Position numbers and translations under genes: made by a program
Notes under the pieces: generated by a model
Told to the model about the DNA's origin: nothing
Seen by the model: the letters and a program-made list of their open reading frames with translations, nothing else
The model's database searches: none
In this document: in pieces, positions 30,830-42,481 of the stretch
Position numbering within the stretch: the first letter of the stretch is position 1
Layout of the letters: each line of letters begins with the position of its first letter
Source: Terebella lapidaria
Lineage: Eukaryota; Annelida; Polychaeta; Terebellida; Terebellidae
Reading direction: 5' to 3'
Length of the DNA: 64,000 nt
Assembly: GCA_949152475.1 (NCBI GenBank)
Contig: OX424568.1
Span: 19,939,667 to 20,003,666 of the forward strand

Positions 30830-31460
30830 AATACAGGGCGCAAGGGAGAAAAATCATTGATACTCATAATTGTATTCGGACAATATATTTAATTCTATTA
30901 TATTATTCAACTAGTGTGTATTCAATGGGAAAGGATTGATCAGTGTATACAGGGCTGAAGAAGAGAACACTGACACTGGACGATATGGTTATACACTATG
31001 CACAGGGTGGAAGGTCAGAAGACTAAGGGGTCGATACAGAGGCAGAAAAAGAAATACCATAGTGATACGGTGCAGGAGAGAAAAAAACAATAACTGATAC
31101 AGGGCCAGGCAGTGAAGATCATACTGATACAGAGCGGGAGAGGGAAAAAAACATGAAGTGAAAATGAAGTGATACAGGGCTGAAGAAGTACATATCTGAG
31201 ATGGAAACATGAAGTGTCAAACATAGCAGGAAGGGAAACAATAAATTAATACATCTCAGGATATTGAAATATGAAGTAATATATAGGGTGGGACATGGAG
31301 TGATAAGGTGATAGGGCCTACTGGTCAGGATTGGGAGCTGACATGGGGCAAGAGACGAAATAATATATTGATACAAGGCGGGAGACGGAATGATAAACTA
31401 TTATAGATCGAAAAAAAGGAAACAATCAATACAAGGCGGGAGAGGGAAAATGTAACGCGC
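30830..31460. repeat. Degenerate minisatellite (GATACAGGGC-GGAGAGG units)
   Basis: Units containing TGATACAGGGC or close variants followed by GAGAGGGAAAAA recur every 30-50 bp with much variation. Frames read across it on the minus strand are rich in Ser, Phe, Leu and Pro and are artefacts. Confidence 0.65.
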
Positions 31461-31863
31461 CATACATCATATACATAGAACAGGAAAGGAAATATTAGTT
31501 TTAGAGAAGAACTTGATATGTGAGCCCTCTGGCAGGCTCGCCCATTCCGCAATACACTGAAATAATAAGCTTGTCAAAGACAAGAATCGTGCACTCAACT
31601 ATATACATGTAAGTATGAGTAACGTCTGTTACTTAGTATTGCTTGGAGGGTGAGGTTGACATTCCGCTCGCTGAAGCCGACCTTACACTCAATGAGTGCA
31701 GGTGAGATTCAATGAGTGTAAGTGAACTTTCAGAAATGCCTTTATGTCTCTACTTTCAAGATCTGCTTGTTATATTTGGACATTATAATAGTACTCCCCA
31801 TTCTTGTGTTGTAAGTCTCGGCAAAATGCGGCATGTTGCGCTCTCGGAAATGTTTCTTTTGTT

Positions 31864-34800
31864 ACTTGCCGGAATCTACGATTTCGGCAAGTATGTTGGT
31901 CTGTTCGTGGATGGATGTGTTGTGTGTGTGTTTGTTTGTTTGCACTCTAGCGTCCACAGTTCTAGGTCGATTTCGTTCATATTACATACTCAATATCGGT
32001 AGGTTACTGGGCAGGCACCGCACTATTTTGGTGAAGCTGGGTCAAAGGTCAAGGTCAAGGTCACGCAAAACGTCGAAAACACATAAGTGCTCATAACTCA
32101 AGTTCTATTCGTCGTAGAGACTTCAAATTCAGTGCATATTGTAGATATACTCGAGTTCTATCTTTTGTGACTTGACCTTGACCTTTGACCTTGACCTTGA
32201 GAAGTTCGCCCGAGGTCGAATATTTGACCTTGGAGGTCACCCCCTCCGATTTTCGATCTGATGCTTGGAAACGATGTCGGACCAGTCCCTTATTAGTCCT
32301 GGAGCATATGTCACAGTTTGAGTTTCCGAGTTTTTTCTCTGTAAATTTTTGGCACCAAGCATTTTCTCAATCTTCAGTCATCCTAGAAATGGAAAAGTTT
32401 TGGTGCCATTTTTTTCATGAACCCGAAAATGCATTTTTGGCCCCAAAACGGAGGTTGGGGTGAAAACGTCGCCACAAATTTTGAAAAATTTTCAAACATG
32501 TAAGAAATATGTTGTGTAATATACCAAACTGACCAGTGAGATCCCCAGAATGGAACTAAGACATAATAGTAAGGTTATGGGTGGTATAACTAAGTAAAGA
32601 CCCCCAAAACGTGGGTAGGGGTAAAGTTGGTGTCAGAATATATGGAAATTTGTGATAGTCAGGCATGTATAATAGGTGTGCCTCAATCCCCTCAAGTATC
32701 CTCCTAAACCAACTTTCTAATTTCATTTATATGATACTCTTGAATATAAGTTATGTTTCTGGAGGCCTTTATGGGGAAATGGGTTTCTAGGCCTTATTCA
32801 AAATGGCTGCCATCGAAGTTCCAGAATCATGATATGGGCGATAACTCAATTTCTATTGCAGGTAGAGGCATGATATTGGTGTCTATACCCATGTTGTCGA
32901 CAACGGGGAATGCAATGGTATCAGTGCTGAGTATCTATGACTGTTGGTTGCCTCAAAATTCAAAATGGCTAACAATGAAACATGCAGAAATCACATTCCC
33001 TGTCATGGTGCAACTGACATGTGTAGAAATCCTGATTCCTGAACGGGGTCTAGATTGATGGTAAAAACAGTTTCTTGACCACATAGCAAGTTTAGCACAT
33101 ACAAATTATCTCACTGAAATAGTGCCAAGATGGATTCTCTTGAATTCCTGGATAAACAACCGATGATGAACGTGACGCTCGCTTCTGGCCATTGTGAAAT
33201 TTTGCAACTTGTTGTCGTTTGACCTAGTAAAATGGCGAATAATGCATATAACAAGTATTGTAATCTACAGAAACCATCGCTATTAGTTGTGCATCATAGG
33301 CAATTAGATATTAACCTCCACAGAAATAAGGGAACTCTTCGTCCTTAAGATGACTCTCACAGCCAACATATAATTTCTGGAAAATGAATCACTTTTGCCT
33401 GAAAAGTACCGGTTTGTAATGATGAATTAAACATCCAATGATAAACCACACAGTACAAATCTCCCAGTTTCCATTGTAATGCATTGGAATCGAGGCACTA
33501 TAAGCGAGCCAGTTATGTTTACTTCTATTATTTGTTTTATCAACTGCCATGAACATGAATTTTGCCATGCCATGAATTTGGTCTTAGTGGCAAATGAAGC
33601 ATGTTCATTGGAGAAGAGATTGTTGATAAAATAACATGATCATGTTGATGTTTTCAATACACTCAGAAATCAACAGTACTATGTATGATACAGTCATGAT
33701 ATACTAGTGTGTGCTCTCTTTCCAGCCTGGTATGACAATGAATTGAACGCGATGTAATAGTTCAAGTAATTGTTGAGCGTCAATGATAGCTCTGACATCT
33801 AGTCTCAATAACTGTTACACAACAAAACTACATCTGCTGTGCACGTACTTGAGTCACTTTTCTCAGCCCGTCCATGGTCTTTGGAGTTTTGAACAACTCC
33901 AGATGCTTCATGGGCTCTAGTCCTTAAGCTTGCTTGGGAAACTAGTGAGGTGTTAGCATCGCTTGGGCAGTAATTAACATCACTTATGGGGGGAACTCAT
34001 TCCACATTCGTGGTCTTGTGACAGGGAATCTCTATCCAAATGAGGCCAACATTGCTGTCATTGGTGATAGATTCACCAAAGAATAGCTTATATACTAAAT
34101 GTATCATCACTTCTCTCAACTCTAGGGACATTGAATTTGAAGGAGGACGTGTTGTCAGATCTGGCTATGGTCGCGTGGTCATGGTCCTATCACTGACTTC
34201 AACGTTGACCTCATTCTGTTTTCTCAAGACCAGGAATGTGTATAAATCCCTCCCACAAGTGATGCTCTAAAACAACATCTTGAGGGTGCACAAAGCCATG
34301 TTCATTTCACAAATGCGAAAGGTTAAATATGTATTTGAAAAGACACTTGCAGATGCAAATTCGCTGTGTAACCGTTCTTGTCACCAAAGGTCAAAGTTAG
34401 CATTAGGGTTCAACATTTGTCTTAACTACTGTATCGTGCTCAATTTACTGTCATACCATACTCAACATGTTGACCGAGTAGCAAATATATCATTATTGTA
34501 TCATACACATAGGTGACAATTTCTTAGTTTATTGAAAACACCATCACGGTCATGCCACTGTATCAACAAGCAATCTCTTCTCCAATGAACATGCTTCATT
34601 TGCCACTCAGACCAAATTATGTGGGTATTGACACTGAGATTGGAATATTGCACATGTTCATGGCAATTGATAAACAAATAATAGAAGTGAACATTACTGG
34701 CTTGCTAATAGTGCCTCGATTCCAGTGCATTACAATGGAAACTGTGAGATCTGTATTGTGTGGTATATCATTGGATTGTTTAGTTCATTACAAACTGGTA

Positions 34801-36793
34801 CTTTTTAGGCAAAGGTGATTCATTACCCAGAATTTTTATGTTGGCTGTGAGAGTCATCTTGAGGATAAGGATTTCTCTTATTGCTGTGGAGGTTAACACC
34901 TAATTGCCTATCATGCACAACTAATAGCGATGGTTTCTGTATATTACAATACTTTTTCTATGCATTATTCGCCATTTTACTAGGTCAAACGACAACAATT
35001 GGCAAAATTTCACAATGGCCAGAAGCGAGCGTCACGTTCATCATCGGGTTGTTTGTCCAGAAATTCAAGAGTATCCATCTTGGCACTATTTCAGTGAGAT
35101 AATTCGTATGTGCTAAGCTTGCTATGTGGTCAAGACACTGTTTTTACCATCAATCTAGACCCCGTTCAGGATTTCCACACATTTCAGTTGCACCATAACA
35201 GGAAATGTGATTTCCGCATGTTTCATTGTTAGGCATTTTGAATTTTGAGGCAACCAACAGTCTTAGGTACTCAGCATTGACACCATTGCATTCAACATGG
35301 GTATAGCCACCAAAATGATGCTTCTATCTGCAATAGAAGTTGAGTTATCGCCCAAAACATGATTCTGGAATTTCGATGTCTGCCATTTTGAATAAGGCCC
35401 AGAAACCCATTTTCCCAAATACAGGCCTCCGAAAACATAACTGATATTCAAAAGTATCATATAAATGAACTCAAAAAGTTGGTACAGGGGGATACTTGAG
35501 GGGATTCAGGCATACCTATTATACACGCCTGACTATCACAAATTTCCATATTTTCTGACACAAATTTTACCCCTACCCACGTTTTGGAGTCTTTACTTGG
35601 TTATATCATCCATAACCTTAGTATTATGTCTTAGTTCCATTTTGTGGATCTCACTGGTCAGTTTGGTATATTACACGACATATTTCTTACATGTTTGAAA
35701 AATTTTCAAAACTTGTGGCGACGTTTTCGCCCCGATCTCCGTTTTGGGGCCAAAATGCATTTTTTGGTTGATGAAAAAAATGGCACCAAAACTTTTCCAT
35801 TTCTAGGATGACTGAAGATTGAGAAAATGCTTGGTGCCAAGAATTTACAGAAAAAAATCTCGAAATTACATATGCCCCAGAACTATATGGTCAATGTCAA
35901 TTTTTTGCGCGATCGGTTAATCCGTTATGACGTAATTGACGTTTCTATGGCAACGAAATTGGTCCCATTATAAGCGAAATTGCATGTTTCAAGCTGTCCA
36001 TGCTGATAAAAGCGTCAATAATGTGCGTAAAAATCCAATGAATCACCTGTTCATAGCCAAGAACGAGTTCTTCTGTTCCACGAAATTCCAAGGTCAAAGT
36101 TCGAAAGTCAAGGTCAATATTGACCCGCAAGTGAAAACCATGTAGGTCACTATATCTCAGGAAGTAAGAAAGATAGAGACACGAAAGTAAATTCACAGTA
36201 TTGCACTCACTTAGCCTAACAACTTTTGCATTACACCTAAGGCGTTTGACCGATAGCCTTTGCAAGCGCCTGAGGTCGAAGTTGACCCCAAAAATGACCT
36301 TGACCTTGACCTTTTGCAAAAATATCGAGTAGTAGCTCGTTCGAAAGGTCTTCGAGAGTACTTTCCAAATATGTTGTCATTTTCGAAATCGGACGTCAAT
36401 TGACGTCATAGTGACGTCAAACGTGATTTCAGACTGACATTTAGGCCTTTTGAGTGTCAGATGTGAAAGTTTATAACATTTACTGCAGATCTAACAGATG
36501 CAATCGACGTGGATTCTTTCTATGATGGTCTCTATCAATTTTTAGCTCAATCGACGTATCCATTTTGACGTAATTGACGTTTTTGTGGCAACAAATCAGT
36601 GAAATTTCGAAGGAAACTCATTATTTGAAGACCTTATGATCTTGTCCAGTGATAATAGAACATATATAAACAGAATTTCATCATGCATATTCAAAAACTC
36701 CATTCACAGTATGTTTGCAGCATAGAATTGATGACAAATGACGAAGGTCAAGGTCATGCAAAATGAACATCATGAGTATGCGTTCCGGCAAGT
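31864..36793. repeat. Candidate 4.9-kb compound element around a foldback
   Basis: ACTTGCCGGAA at 31864-31874 and TTCCGGCAAGT at 36783-36793 form an 11-bp inverted pair around the 3.6-kb foldback. Both flanks contain GACCTTGACCTT-type stretches. No transposase is recognised and no target duplication is confirmed, so this could be a chance pairing of a common repeat. Confidence 0.4.
32297..35893. repeat. 3.6-kb foldback with 1.8-kb arms
   Basis: The left half (32297 to about 34095) matches the right half in reverse complement with coordinate sums near 68190. Examples are the shared CTCCGTTTTGGGGCCAAAA, GGTTGCCTCAAAATTC and GGTGCCATTTTTTTCAT blocks. Similarity is highest near the outer ends and falls to perhaps 70% toward the centre. 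No conserved protein is encoded in either arm. A second copy lies at about 54415-58011 in the right arm of the giant palindrome. Confidence 0.85.
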
Positions 36794-37026
36794 GGGTGCC
36801 CTAGGGGCTCTCGTTTGTTTGGTGTGTGTGTTTTCATCATTGACTGTGTATATAACCGCACCCAAATTTAGCGATGAATCGACACAGACGACACGACTTG
36901 TAAAATAGGAGAATGATTGGAACGTTCACATGGTGCATATTGGGAATTTATTCAATGATATCAACTTTTGTGCCGCTCAATTCTCGATATGAATAACATG
37001 TAGGCTACAAAATAAGCAACGGAACA

Positions 37027-37745
37027 ATATCATTTCTCGAAATGTGTTGACCGTGCGTTTTATAATGGTGTTCAGTATAATCAAAGATTTTCCATGCCAA
37101 GAGAGCCAACTCACGTTATTACGGGCGACCAATATTGAACAGTCAGTGCAAGTCGCCACACGACGGAGTCTATGACGTTTTGGCGGCAAACACGATTTCT
37201 AGCTCGACATGCAGCATTCAAATGCAGATTGCGAAAAATCTACTGTCGTGACCCCCACATTTTATTTCATTAATTTCATACGTTCAATGCATTAGGTATG
37301 TAGACTAAGTTTTGGAACTTTCTACTGTATGAATTTTTTTCTGGAACTGTTAATCCATTTTGGTCTGAATAATCATGCGGATTTCGAAGGATAGCTAAAT
37401 ATCGTTCAGAAGTGTTTTACAGAAAAATCCGTCGCGTCGTCCCCCTCACAGTAGTAACTATTCCATCACGTTGGATTAATCATATAATAATCAGATAATA
37501 GTCCTATTTCCAGGGGTTTGATAAATTATCACCTACAGGAAACTATGTGCACGGTCTTCAAATTTGTTCAAATTTTCAGGTGATATATGTAGATTGAAAT
37601 CATTGATTAAAAATTGTACGTGGGTTGTGCAGAATTCTCATTTATACGATTATAACATTACTGGTATACAACATCATATTATATTACCATCTATATACTA
37701 TCCATAACATGCTGGCTAATTATCATGTCATATCCGCCCAAGAAT
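37027..37745 (+). repeat. Higher-order repeat unit A
   Basis: Unit A shares an ordered series of blocks with unit B at 39686-40727 in the same orientation: ATATCATTTCTCGA, GACCGTGCGTTTT, AGACTAAGTTTTGGAA and AAGAATGAATGTGTT. Identity is about 75-80% by eye. Unit A lacks the SINE that interrupts unit B. No conserved frame exists between the two. Confidence 0.8.
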
Positions 37746-38100
37746 GAATGTGTTAAAAATGATAGGTGCGCCCTCTCAATTACCGGTATTTGAGAAGGAG
37801 GACGGGGGAAGAGAAATTCTCAGCATTTTTTTCATGATCCATCGCGGCTTTCTCATTTTATTTTCACTGTAGACGCACTGTACGGACAAATTCTCCAAAA
37901 TAACGTATTTATAAATATATTCTCATAACTGTGAGAACTTACAACCCTGCAATATGCGAGTTCGTCTCGATGATTGCCTATACCACCAGACAAGAAGGCT
38001 TGCTGACGTCCATCCATGGCTGAGTTCAGTGATAAGGCCATGTTTTTGTTTCCCGTCAGCGGGCGGATGAAAATATGGTAGATTTTCTCCCCAAAACTGA

Positions 38101-38190
38101 TCCCCCCCCCCCAAAAAAAAAAAAAAACAAACAAACAAACAAAAAACAAAACAAAAACAAAAACAAACAAACAGAAAAAAAACACCGAAC
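38101..38190. repeat. Poly(C)/(CAAA)n low-complexity tract
   Basis: A C run is followed by an A run and then CAAACAAACAAA and CAAAACAAAA units. The length differs in the other arm (about 52120-52207). The Phe/Leu/Val-rich frames read across it are artefacts. Confidence 0.9.
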
Positions 38191-38389
38191 ATCGAGAAAG
38201 ATAATGAACGGTTTCCATTTTGCTGTTTTCCCCTCTGTTATTTATCAAATATAGTATTTAATAGCTTAGCAATATTTCTATGACGCCCCTATGTTGCTGG
38301 ATCCTTGGCAAGAAAGACCACAGCATCATCCGACTTGATTTGATGTAACGATTACAAAATATGTTTAAGGTGTACATGATAGATGTAGG

Positions 38390-39560
38390 ATTTACAGGGC
38401 AGGTGGAAAGAGTACAGGGTAAAGAGAGGATGGCAGGAGGAAAGTGTACAGGGTAGGTGGAAAGTGTACACGGTAGAGGAGTATGTACAAGGTTGGTGGA
38501 AGGTGTACACGGTAGAGGAGTATGTACATGGTTGGTGGAAGGTGTACACGTTTGGAAGAGGATGTACAGGGTAGGTGAAAAGTGTACAGGGTAGGTTGAG
38601 GATTTACAGTATATGTGGAAGGTGCACGCAGTAGGGGAGGATGTACAGGGTAGGTGAAAAGTGTACAGATTACGTGCGGAATGTACAGGACAGATGCGGG
38701 ATGTACGAGGTAGGTGCGATAAGTAGAAGGCGGATGCGGGATGTACAGATTGGGGGGAAGGTCTACAGAGTAGATGTTGGATGTGCAGGGTATGTGGAAG
38801 GTGTATAGGGTAGGTGCAGGATGCACAGGGCAGGTGCGGGTTGTACGGGGTAGGTGGAAGGTGTACAGGGTAAGTGTGGGATGTACAGGGTAGGTAGAAG
38901 GTGTACAGAGTAAGCTTGGGTTGTACAGAGTAGGTGTGAGATGTACAGAGTAGGTGTGAGATGTACAGGGTAGGTGCGGGGTGTACAGGGCGGGTGCGAG
39001 ATGTACAGGTACGCGTAGGATATACAGGGTAAGTGGAAGCTGTACAAGGTAAGGGGTGGAATGTGCTTAGTAGGTGGAATGTATGCACGGTAAATGCGGG
39101 ATGTACAGGGTACATGTATATGTGGAAGGTGTACATGGTAGGGGAGGATGTACAGGGTAGTTGGAAGGTGTACACGTTTAGGGGAGGATGTAGCCTACAC
39201 AGCAGGTGAAAAGTGTACAGGATAAGTTGAGGATTCACAGTATATCTGGAAGGTGTACGCCGTATAGGGGAGGATGTACAGGGTAGGTTGAAGGTGTACA
39301 AAGTAGGTAAAGGATGTACAGGGTAGGTGGAACGTGTACAGATTACGTGTGGGATGTACAGGGCAGGTGCGGCATGTACAGGGCAGGTGCGGCATGTACA
39401 GGGCAGGTGCGGCATGTACGACGTAGGTGCGAGGTGTACAGGGTAGGTGTGGGATGCACAGGGTAGGTGAAAGGTGTACAGGACAGGTGAGATATGTTCA
39501 GGGCGGATGGAAGGAGGTAGGTGCGCGATATACAGAGGAGGTGGAACGACATACACACGA
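38390..39560. repeat. 20-bp minisatellite, block 1
   Basis: The minus-strand unit is close to CCTGTACATCCCGCACCTAC, repeated about 55-60 times with point changes. Because 20 is not a multiple of 3 and the unit lacks stops, three successive units are read in three frames. This gives an artificial 20-residue peptide period (TYPVH, PTLYIPH, LPCTSH) and open frames of more than 400 codons. Copies: 44582-45442, 45643-45726 and 50748-51918. Confidence 0.92.
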
Positions 39561-39685
39561 ATGGCCCTGTACACACGAATGGCCCTGTCACTTGTTAACG
39601 GTTAAATAACAGACCGTGTATACTGTCCGCCATTGCTGGATTAACTAACGATCGTTAGGGCATTCAGTCTCGCCACAGTGATACA

Positions 39686-40727
39686 TATCATTTCTCGAGA
39701 ATATCCGACATGTTCTGACCGTGCGTTTTTAATGGTGTCCTCGTGTCAGTTGCTCAGTTGTAGACCGCTCGCCTCACAAACGAGTGGTCTTGGGTTCGAT
39801 CCCAGGTCTCGCTCACTGGCGAATTTAGCACCTGATATATTGTCCTTCGGCAGTGGGAGGACATTAAACTTGGTGCTGGGGGAGGATTACGGTTGCTGCT
39901 CAGGGATTCTCAGCGGTGGTTATGGGGAAGCTGATAGATGTATACCGTGATCTGATTCAGACCGCTATAGAAATTCTGACAATGCATTACATACACAACG
40001 CAAAACAGGACCCCCACTGGAAATAAGTGCATGCACTTTCGTGGGTTATCCTGAGGGCTCATCCCCCTGAATAAATCCAATCCAATCCAATCCGATATCG
40101 AAGATTTTGCACACCAAGATACATGTAGATAACTCACGTCATTGCGTGCGACCAATTTAACAGTGGCGCCACGCACGGAGTCTCTGTAAAAATGACGTTT
40201 TGATGATGAACGAGTGCACGAATTCTAGTCTGATATGTAGTATTCAAATGCAACTTGCGAAAATTCTAACATCGTTACCTCCACATTTTATTCCATTAAT
40301 CTCATACGTACAATCCGTTAGACATGTAGACTAAGTTTTGGAAGTTTCTACCGTATGGATTTTTTTCTAGGACTGTTCATTCATTTTTCTTAAGCGAAGT
40401 ATCGTTCAGTGTTTTGCGAACAAAAATCCATCGCAGTGTCGTGCAATTTTTAATAAATGAGTTCGATCTATACATATCACATGAAAATTAAAGACAGATT
40501 GACCACATGGTTTCCTGTGGGTGATAATTCATCAACATTTTGGAAATATTATCCGATTATTGCACGATTAATCGAGTGTGACGGAATAGCGACTATATAT
40601 TAGGGCATTTGGTGTGCAGTTTTTATTCAAATTAGCGATATGTTTTATTATAACATTATCATCTATATACTATACCGAACATGCTGGCAAATTTTATGTC
40701 AATCCGCCCAAGAATGAATGTGTTGCA
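39686..40727 (+). repeat. Higher-order repeat unit B, interrupted by a SINE
   Basis: This is a direct repeat of unit A (37027-37745), extended by the SINE at 39739-40093. With the adjoining minisatellite blocks it makes a higher-order array A, minisatellite 1, B, minisatellite 2, with a step of about 2.7 kb. Palindrome and overlap copies lie at 43415-44456 (-), 45852-46893 (+) and 49581-50622 (-). Confidence 0.8.
39739..40093 (+). mobile_element. tRNA-derived SINE with (ATCCA)n tail
   Basis: The head has an A-box-like TCAGTTGCTCAGTTGTAG and a B box GGTTCGATCCC. The anticodon-loop position reads CAC, so a tRNA-Val-like ancestor is possible. An unrelated body of about 270 bp follows and the element ends in repeats of ATCCA. 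Unit A shows the uninterrupted sequence, which fixes the insertion point just after GGTGT. Copies sit at 44049-44403 (-), 45905-46259 (+) and 50215-50569 (-). Confidence 0.85.
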
Positions 40728-40814
40728 AATGCTTGCCATCATGTATGTGCGCTTACTCATTGTGAGACCTCGTTCGGAAATGTCTATCTTGAAAAAAAAT
40801 GGTTTGGGGGAGAA

Positions 40815-41747
40815 ATTGGGTAGACGGAGGATGTAAAGGGTAGGTGGAGAATGTAGGCCTACAGGGAAGGTGGAATGTGTGCAGAATACTAGTAGGTGCG
40901 GGATGTATAGGGTAGGTGGAAGGCTTACAGATTATGTGGGATATACAGGGCAGGCGCTTGATATACTGGTACATTGCAGTTGCGTGATATAGGCCTACAT
41001 GATATAAGTGGAGTGTTTACAAAGTAGTTAAGGAATGTACAGTGTAGGTGCTGGCTGTAAAGTGTAAGTGCAGGATGTGTAAAGTGGGAGGTTTAGCCTA
41101 CATATTAGGTATAGGATTTACAGGGTAGATGCGGAATGTACAGGGTGGTTGTGGGATGTAGCCTACAGGGTAGATGCAGGATGTAGGGTATAGGTGCAGT
41201 ATGTACAGGGAGGGTGTGAGATTTACAGGGTAGGTGGAAGCTGTATAGGGTATAGGTGCAGTATGTTCAGGGAAGGTGCGGGATTTACGGAGTAGGTGCG
41301 GGATTTACAGGGCGGGTGCTGGATTTAAAGGGGACGTGCGGGATTTGCAGGGTATGTGGAAGGTGTGTAGGGTAGGTGCGGGATGTACATGGTAGGTGCA
41401 GGATGTACAGGGCGAGTGCGGGATTTACAGGGTAGGTGGAAGGTGTATAGGGTATAGGGTAGGTGCGGGATGTACAGATTAGGTGCAGGATGTACAGGGC
41501 GGGTGCGGGATTTACAGGGTAGGTGGAAGGTGTATAGGGTATAGGGTAGGTGCGGGATGTACAGATTAGGTGCAGGATGTACAGGGCGGGTGCGGGATTT
41601 ACAGGATAGGTGGAATGTGTATAGGATAGGTGCAGGATGTACAGATTAGGTGCAGGATGTACAAGGCGGGTGCGGATTTACAGGTATAGGTGGAAGGTGT
41701 ATAGGGTAGGTGCGGGATGTACATAGTAGGTGCAGGGTGTACAGGGC
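40815..41747. repeat. 20-bp minisatellite, block 2
   Basis: The same unit family as block 1, here mostly GGGATGTACAGGGTAGGTGC on the plus strand, with interspersed GTATAGGGT variants. Inside it a block of about 87 bp is present twice, while the partner arm (42482-43327) has it once. Other copies: 46981-47913 and 48648-49493. Confidence 0.9.
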
Positions 41748-42481
41748 ATGTATGGGACTTCTATGGGACATGTAAGATTGAAAAAATGTTGATGTGCCAA
41801 CATTACTACGAATGCGACCATGTTGGCGCATATATACGACCTTTTTGGCACATCAACATTTTTTTGGCTCATGGCGAAGAGCCAAAAAAGTCATCACCTC
41901 GCCAACGATTTCTAAGTCCAATATTCACTGTCATTATAGTTTCTGTCAATCTTACATGTCCCATAGAAGGTCTAGGCCTTGTTTTTTCCTTAATAACTTG
42001 AACGACTCAAGAGTAACATGCGGCTAAATGTTTCTATGAAATGGACTATTTTGGCTCATGGGTTTTTGACATCAATTTTTTCTTTAGTTTCACGTATATA
42101 TTTACTTCGAATTTTTATATTTTACTACTTTATACTAGTACTTTACATAGAGCCCATTTTGGCCAGGTTTCGTATGCAAATGGTAAAATATATAAATTCG
42201 CCAATTTGTGACACCGTGTCTGGTTACATTTGAGACCGTGAGCCAAAAAGGTAGATATATCGGTATATCGGTATATATATATTTATGAACACCTCATGCA
42301 TCCAATACATTGTATTGCGAGATTATACCACACACACTCCCCCACCTACCCCGTATATCCCACACCTACAATGTAATACTTCAAATAACCTACACCCCGT
42401 GCACCGTACACATTCACCTAACATGTAGGCATACACATTCCAAATTACTGTCTACACTTTTGCCCTCTACATCCCACACTC
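41748..42481. other. Unpaired loop of the inner palindrome
   Basis: The arms pair up to ACAGGGC (41747) and GCCCTGT (42482). The 734 bp between them have no reverse-complement partner within the loop. It contains the same GAGCCAAAAA / TTTTGGCACAT / TACGAATGCGACC motifs as 30418-30750 and a short run of ATATATCGGTAT, so a small mobile repeat occupies the centre. Confidence 0.85.

Larger units (their letters stand above)
26319..41747. repeat. Left arm of a giant inverted repeat
   Basis: The sequence 26319-41747 returns in reverse complement as 48648-64000. The coordinate sums of matched features stay between 90308 and 90327 along the whole arm, for example 38258-39574 with 50734-52050 and 26382-27167 with 63152-63937. 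Differences are scattered single substitutions and length changes in simple repeats, well under a few percent. The arm includes the 5' third of LTR copy A, FReD exon b, the foldback, the higher-order repeat and the minisatellites. It probably continues left of 26319, but the partner lies outside the window. Confidence 0.95.

Noticed and set aside
37853-38248. Phe/Val/Leu-rich frame across the CAAA tract
   Set aside because: It is low-complexity sequence; its length changes between the arms.
38258-39574. 438-codon open frame rich in Thr, Pro, Tyr, Cys and His (and its copies at 44568-45442 and 50734-52050)
   Set aside because: It is produced by a stop-free 20-bp minisatellite read through three frames. 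There is no start context, domain or codon bias.
39739-39815. Candidate tRNA-Val (CAC) gene
   Set aside because: It is the head of a SINE with an (ATCCA)n tail, inserted into unit B.
40614-40823. Short frame with a hydrophobic start and several Cys, resembling a small secreted peptide
   Set aside because: There is no ATG at its start, and the homologous stretch in unit A (about 37660-37745) does not keep the frame, so it is a chance frame in a repeat. The other three occurrences are palindrome or overlap copies.
40815-41747. CRISPR-like regular spacing
   Set aside because: Units are directly adjacent without unique spacers and the genome is eukaryotic; this is a minisatellite.
41748-42481. 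Palindrome as a simple missing-adapter sequencing artefact
   Set aside because: Such artefacts fold back without a loop. Here 734 unpaired bases, an 87-bp asymmetry and arm differences exist, although a haplotype join remains possible.
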